Assembly: GCF_019207085.1 (NCBI RefSeq)
Contig: NZ_JAATOM010000023.1
Coordinates: 1-64,000 of the forward strand
Length of the DNA: 64,000 bases
Reading direction: 5' to 3'
Origin: Variovorax sp. dw_308
Lineage (GTDB): Bacteria > Pseudomonadota > Gammaproteobacteria > Burkholderiales > Burkholderiaceae_C
Positions 61,176 to 64,000 of this stretch are shown here, one piece after another; positions within the stretch are counted from its first letter, which is position 1, and each line of letters begins with the position of its first letter. The position numbers were made by a program, and so were the translations under genes. The notes beneath the pieces are model-generated. The model was not told where the DNA came from. It saw nothing but the letters and a program-made list of their open reading frames with translations, and ran no database searches.

Positions 61176-61234
61176 GCACCCGAGACTACCTCACATCCCA
61201 TATCAATGAAAGGTATTTATAGGATGTTGTACTA

Positions 61235-61551
61235 GGTCAGGCCGTAGGTCCGATTCTGGGCGAGCATCAGTTCGCGGCCGTGCCTGAGACTTGACCTTAG
61301 ACGTAGTCGCCCGCTTGGCCAAGGGCTGCTATCGGCCAGTTTGGCGAACAGGCGGTCCCGGCCATGAGCAGCCGGTCGCGGCAGTCCGCTTCAGGGAGGC
61401 TAAGCCGATGAGCGACCTGACGCCATCCGAGAGACAGTTGTCAACGGCTGCACGAGGGATCTGAAAACTCGGCTTTCCCGCATCCGGCGACGACGGTGAA
61501 CCGCAGGTCTATCTAGCGGCAGCGGGCAAAAGCGCGTAATGTCCGTTCTGC
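61235..61551. other. Region right of IS630 without a complete gene
   Basis: Contains the possible 5' remnant of the interrupted gene on the minus strand (about 61235-61300). Nothing else is supported up to the next gene start. Confidence 0.4.
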
Positions 61552-62115
61552 ATGTCCCGACCCGACCACGCCGAAGCTGAACTTTCCTTCCGCGACGCGA
61601 TCCGCGCGCGAGTGGAGGAAGATGTCCACCTACCCGAGGTGCTCGCGGTGCTCGAAGACGGTTTTGTGCGCGGCGAGCGCGAGGCGGTGAGCGAATTGAA
61701 CGCAGCCGGCCAAGGCCTCAACTTTCGTCTGGGGACGTGGGTCATTCGAAACGAGGATCTGCCCATCGTCGAGGCCATAGGTGCTGTCGGCGCAGTGGTC
61801 GGCGCGGCCGTTGGTGCCGGCATCTCAGCCCCTGTCGTTGTCGCGGCACTCGGCGCATTCGCAGCCATGACGTGGAAGACCTGGCGAAAAGGTAGTTCAC
61901 TGACTCCCGAACAAGTGAAGGTCCTCGGCTTGCTCGAGGTGGCGGGTCCACAATCGATACCGGATCTCCAGGCGCGCGCGAAAGATCTCGCGCTCGATGA
62001 GGGCGAAGTCGAGCTGCTGCTGAACAATCTAACGCAGGTGGAGCAAGTCAACGGCTCTCTCCATCCACTCGTCGCTAAGCAGCCCGACGGTCGCTGGAAG
62101 TCGCGCCGAATCTAG
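61552..62115 (+). CDS. Unknown protein with hydrophobic segment and C-terminal wHTH-like region, 187 aa
   Basis: Starts MSRPDHAEAELSFRDAIRAR. A Gly/Ala-rich hydrophobic stretch (AIGAVGAVVGAAVGAGISAP, then VVVAALGAFAAMTW) around residues 75-108 could form two membrane helices. The C-terminus (LTPEQVKVLGLLEVAGPQSI, DLQARAKDLALDEGEVELLL, NGSLHPLVAKQPDGRWKSRR) resembles a winged helix. The next gene begins 14 bp downstream, so the two probably form an operon. No family recognised. Confidence 0.7.
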   Translation: MSRPDHAEAELSFRDAIRARVEEDVHLPEVLAVLEDGFVRGEREAVSELNAAGQGLNFRLGTWVIRNEDLPIVEAIGAVGAVVGAAVGAGISAPVVVAALGAFAAMTWKTWRKGSSLTPEQVKVLGLLEVAGPQSIPDLQARAKDLALDEGEVELLLNNLTQVEQVNGSLHPLVAKQPDGRWKSRRI

Positions 62116-62129
62116 GGGCGCAAGGGCGT

Positions 62130-64000
62130 ATGAGCCTGGATGCTCTGAGATCATCCGCCGGAGGGCGACTTGAAACGGACTCGCTGGCTCTCGTCGTCAG
62201 GCTGGATGCGCTCCTGACAAACGAAGACCCGAGCGCCGCGCTGGCACACGCCGAGCTCACTGTCCAAGCGCTTCGAGGCGCGTCCAGCCCACTCCACCGC
62301 GTTGCAATCCAGTCTGCTGCCGGAGCGCAGGCCGGTGGGCTCGCCGCATCCCTCTCCCTTCGCGCTCACGAAGCGCGACACTTTCATGATTTGCTGCTGA
62401 CGCCTTACGGGGGCTTCCACTTTCGACAGCGAATTTCCCAATGCCTCGCGTTTTTCGCCGGTGCAGCACCAGATCTCCTCCTTCTACGGAGCGAGGCATT
62501 CGTCCCGTTGCATCACTGGACGGAGGACCGCCCAGTCGTGCGGAAGCGATTTCCAGAGATCGATCCCGCCCCCGAGGCGATCCATGAGTTCGTCGCCATA
62601 GCCGGTGAGTTGGAGCGGAAGCTCGAAGCCGCAAATCTAGGCGTGCATCGCGAGGGTGGAATCTCCGCAGTTGCGCTCCTCGAGGCTAGCGCCATCCTCG
62701 CGCAGGAGGAATTTATCCGGACAACCTTCGGAGTCGACGCGATTCGACCTTTCTGGACGCTGATTGCACCCAAGGAAACGCCTGTCTATACGATTGTGCG
62801 CGACCTGCTCGACGCTGTCTGCGGCCGCCAGTTTCCAGGCGATTCGATGTCGCTCGTAGTCCACGCGTCGCTCTGCAGCGATCTGCCTCCAGCGGATGCT
62901 TTCTGGGACATCCTAGTGCGGCTCAAACAAGCCGCAATCGACGTAGGCCATTGGGCAGACGTTGAAGATGTTGTCCTTACTGCACATCGCTTAACGAGCG
63001 GCGGCACAATCGGCGAATCGATGGCGCGCGCACAGGTGGAAAGCCGAAGATTCTTGGCTTTCCTGCGGAAGCAGTACCCGCCCACGACTGCGCCTCTGCC
63101 GCCGGCCATTGCCAACTGCATCGCTCTGTTCGCGCACTATGTCGATTTGCAGGACGCGATGATGGCGTGGTTCAGTGAGGACCCATCAGCGTATTTCGAT
63201 TTGCGAAAGTATGTCCGCGCGTTGCCGGCCCTGCCGATTCCGCCGATCTTTGTCGAGTCGAGCCGCCCACTCCCGCACACGGGACGTCGTCACAGGGACT
63301 ACGACGTAGAACTCGGCACCCGCATTGAGCGGCGTGATGTCGCGACGACGAACCTCCCCGAACACCTCTGCGACGAGGACGGCGCTCTCCATCTCTGGAA
63401 TCGTCTCGTTGTGTACCCTGCGACCGGGGCCGACAGGCGCTTTCCCCGTGTAGACAATGAGCTCTGGCGCCAGCACGTCTTCTCGGCATTCCTGTATCGC
63501 TACTTCACTCGCGAAGACGACGATGACTTCCTCGATGGCGAGATCGCGGCCCTTGAGGCGGAGTTGGCCGCGCTCGGGCTGCGGACACGAGGGCGCGGGC
63601 GCTCAAGGCGAGGATCCAAGACACCGGTCGCAGCGGCTGTGCCAGAGCACGCCCGCTCGGCCTACACCGACTTGTTGAGAATAAAAAGCGGCGGCATTCT
63701 CACGGAGAATGGCCGCCTGAAGGCGGAGATTGCGGTGCAGGCCGATGGTTCGTGGCGCGTGGACGTTCCATACACCATACGCATTCCCCACTCGCCCTCC
63801 GCGGTGAGATCGGCGACAAGTTCCAGCGACGTTGCGGGAAGCATCGTGGTGCCCGGGCTTGTGTTGAATGAGGTCAGCGGGCTACGCATCGAATACCAAT
63901 CATCGCTGGAGTCGAGCATGAAGGTCGGTCTCCTCATTGAGACAATCGCCAAGCTAGACGCGTCGGATTCTTGGCAACATTTGCTTTTGGGCGAAGCCAA
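62130..64000 (+). CDS. Large unknown protein, 3' end outside window (at least 623 aa)
   Basis: One open frame runs from ATG 62130 to the right edge with no stop. Start MSLDALRSSAGGRLETDSLA. Later stretches: HEARHFHDLLLTPYGGFHFR, LEASAILAQEEFIRTTFGVD, LRKQYPPTTAPLPPAIANC, LWRQHVFSAFLYRYFTREDD, a basic patch RTRGRGRSRRGSKTPVAAA and a beta-rich end. HEARHFHD contains the H-x-x-x-H spacing of some metalloproteases (HExxH-like but with EARH), which may be accidental. No domain is recognised. It follows the 187-aa gene by 14 bp. Two genes of unknown function beside mobile elements could belong to an accessory system such as defence, but nothing in the sequence proves it. Confidence 0.8.
   Translation, partial: MSLDALRSSAGGRLETDSLALVVRLDALLTNEDPSAALAHAELTVQALRGASSPLHRVAIQSAAGAQAGGLAASLSLRAHEARHFHDLLLTPYGGFHFRQRISQCLAFFAGAAPDLLLLRSEAFVPLHHWTEDRPVVRKRFPEIDPAPEAIHEFVAIAGELERKLEAANLGVHREGGISAVALLEASAILAQEEFIRTTFGVDAIRPFWTLIAPKETPVYTIVRDLLDAVCGRQFPGDSMSLVVHASLCSDLPPADAFWDILVRLKQAAIDVGHWADVEDVVLTAHRLTSGGTIGESMARAQVESRRFLAFLRKQYPPTTAPLPPAIANCIALFAHYVDLQDAMMAWFSEDPSAYFDLRKYVRALPALPIPPIFVESSRPLPHTGRRHRDYDVELGTRIERRDVATTNLPEHLCDEDGALHLWNRLVVYPATGADRRFPRVDNELWRQHVFSAFLYRYFTREDDDDFLDGEIAALEAELAALGLRTRGRGRSRRGSKTPVAAAVPEHARSAYTDLLRIKSGGILTENGRLKAEIAVQADGSWRVDVPYTIRIPHSPSAVRSATSSSDVAGSIVVPGLVLNEVSGLRIEYQSSLESSMKVGLLIETIAKLDASDSWQHLLLGEA

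Larger units (their letters stand above)
59743..61232 (-). mobile_element. IS630-family insertion sequence with passenger gene
   Basis: The element of 1490 bp ends in inverted repeats GTACAACATCCCGTAAATA (left) and, reversed, GTACAACATCCTATAAATA (right), 17 of 19 identical. TA dinucleotides flank both ends (59741-59742 and 61233-61234), as expected from IS630/mariner-type insertion. It is longer than the typical 1.1-1.2 kb because a second gene lies between the transposase gene and the left end. Confidence 0.9.

Noticed and set aside
1..64000. rRNA or tRNA genes and CRISPR arrays
   Set aside because: Looked for cloverleaf-like ends, conserved rRNA blocks and regularly spaced repeats; none seen. 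The only regular repeats are the iterons, the parS-like sites and two simple-sequence tracts.

Overview
The window is GC-rich DNA with codon use, gene families and ribosome-binding sites typical of a beta-proteobacterium of the order Burkholderiales. Comamonadaceae, for example a Variovorax-like organism, is the best guess, but no rRNA or other marker gene is present to prove it. It contains the replication and partition locus of a plasmid or secondary replicon: parA-parB, an iteron origin and a Rep_3/RepB-type initiator at about 17.1-22.3 kb. The DNA is therefore most likely part of a megaplasmid or chromid and not the main chromosome.

Layout. (1) 1-7.1 kb: 3' part of dnaE2 (translesion polymerase), broken by one in-frame stop; an unknown gene; a NYN-domain protein; and a complete IS1380-family element with CTAG target duplications. 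(2) 7.1-12.7 kb: small unknown genes, a lipoprotein, a GNAT-like protein and two decayed genes, one of them a LuxR regulator. (3) 12.7-26.5 kb: the replicon core. Two paralogous large tyrosine recombinases, each with a related small protein carrying a WW(R/K)FW motif, lie on either side of parAB-oriV-rep in opposite orientation. The left one also has a Phd/YefM-zeta toxin-antitoxin pair. Downstream of parB lie five related palindromes with the core GGTTCCGGAACC, which look like the ParB centromere. (4) 26.5-30.3 kb: a plasmid-type exonuclease VII pair (XseA with an N-terminal DUF5710-like domain, and an XseB-like protein ending in an SSB-like DDDDIPF tail), followed by a scar where an MFS gene and a ParB-like nuclease gene are truncated tail to tail, and a partial SET-domain gene.

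(5) 30.8-35.2 kb: a TetR repressor divergent from an aromatic-acid transporter and vanA/vanB-type demethylase genes; a clear sigma-70 promoter overlaps the probable TetR operator. (6) 35.2-38.1 kb: debris, including a secreted small protein, a broken phospholipase D gene and IS91 transposase and integrase remnants. (7) 38.4-58.5 kb: a large catabolic cluster. A four-gene plus-strand operon (fused TRAP permease, CoA ligase, PhyH dioxygenase, TRAP binding protein) converges on a 13-gene minus-strand operon with three more PhyH dioxygenases, two more TRAP binding proteins, a second fused TRAP permease, a second CoA ligase, thiolase, acyl-CoA dehydrogenase, enoyl-CoA hydratase, an aminoglycoside-phosphotransferase-like protein, an NTF2-like protein and a LysR regulator. 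A second LysR gene is divergent from this operon. Together these genes look like uptake, CoA activation, Fe(II)/2-oxoglutarate hydroxylation and beta-oxidation of an unidentified carboxylic acid. (8) 58.5-64 kb: an SRAP protein whose catalytic Cys2 is Ser, an IS630-family element with a passenger gene, and a pair of unrecognised genes. The second of these runs off the right edge.

Many accessory genes carry single frameshifts or stops. They may be genuine decay or assembly errors; raw reads would decide. I saw no rRNA or tRNA gene and no CRISPR array.
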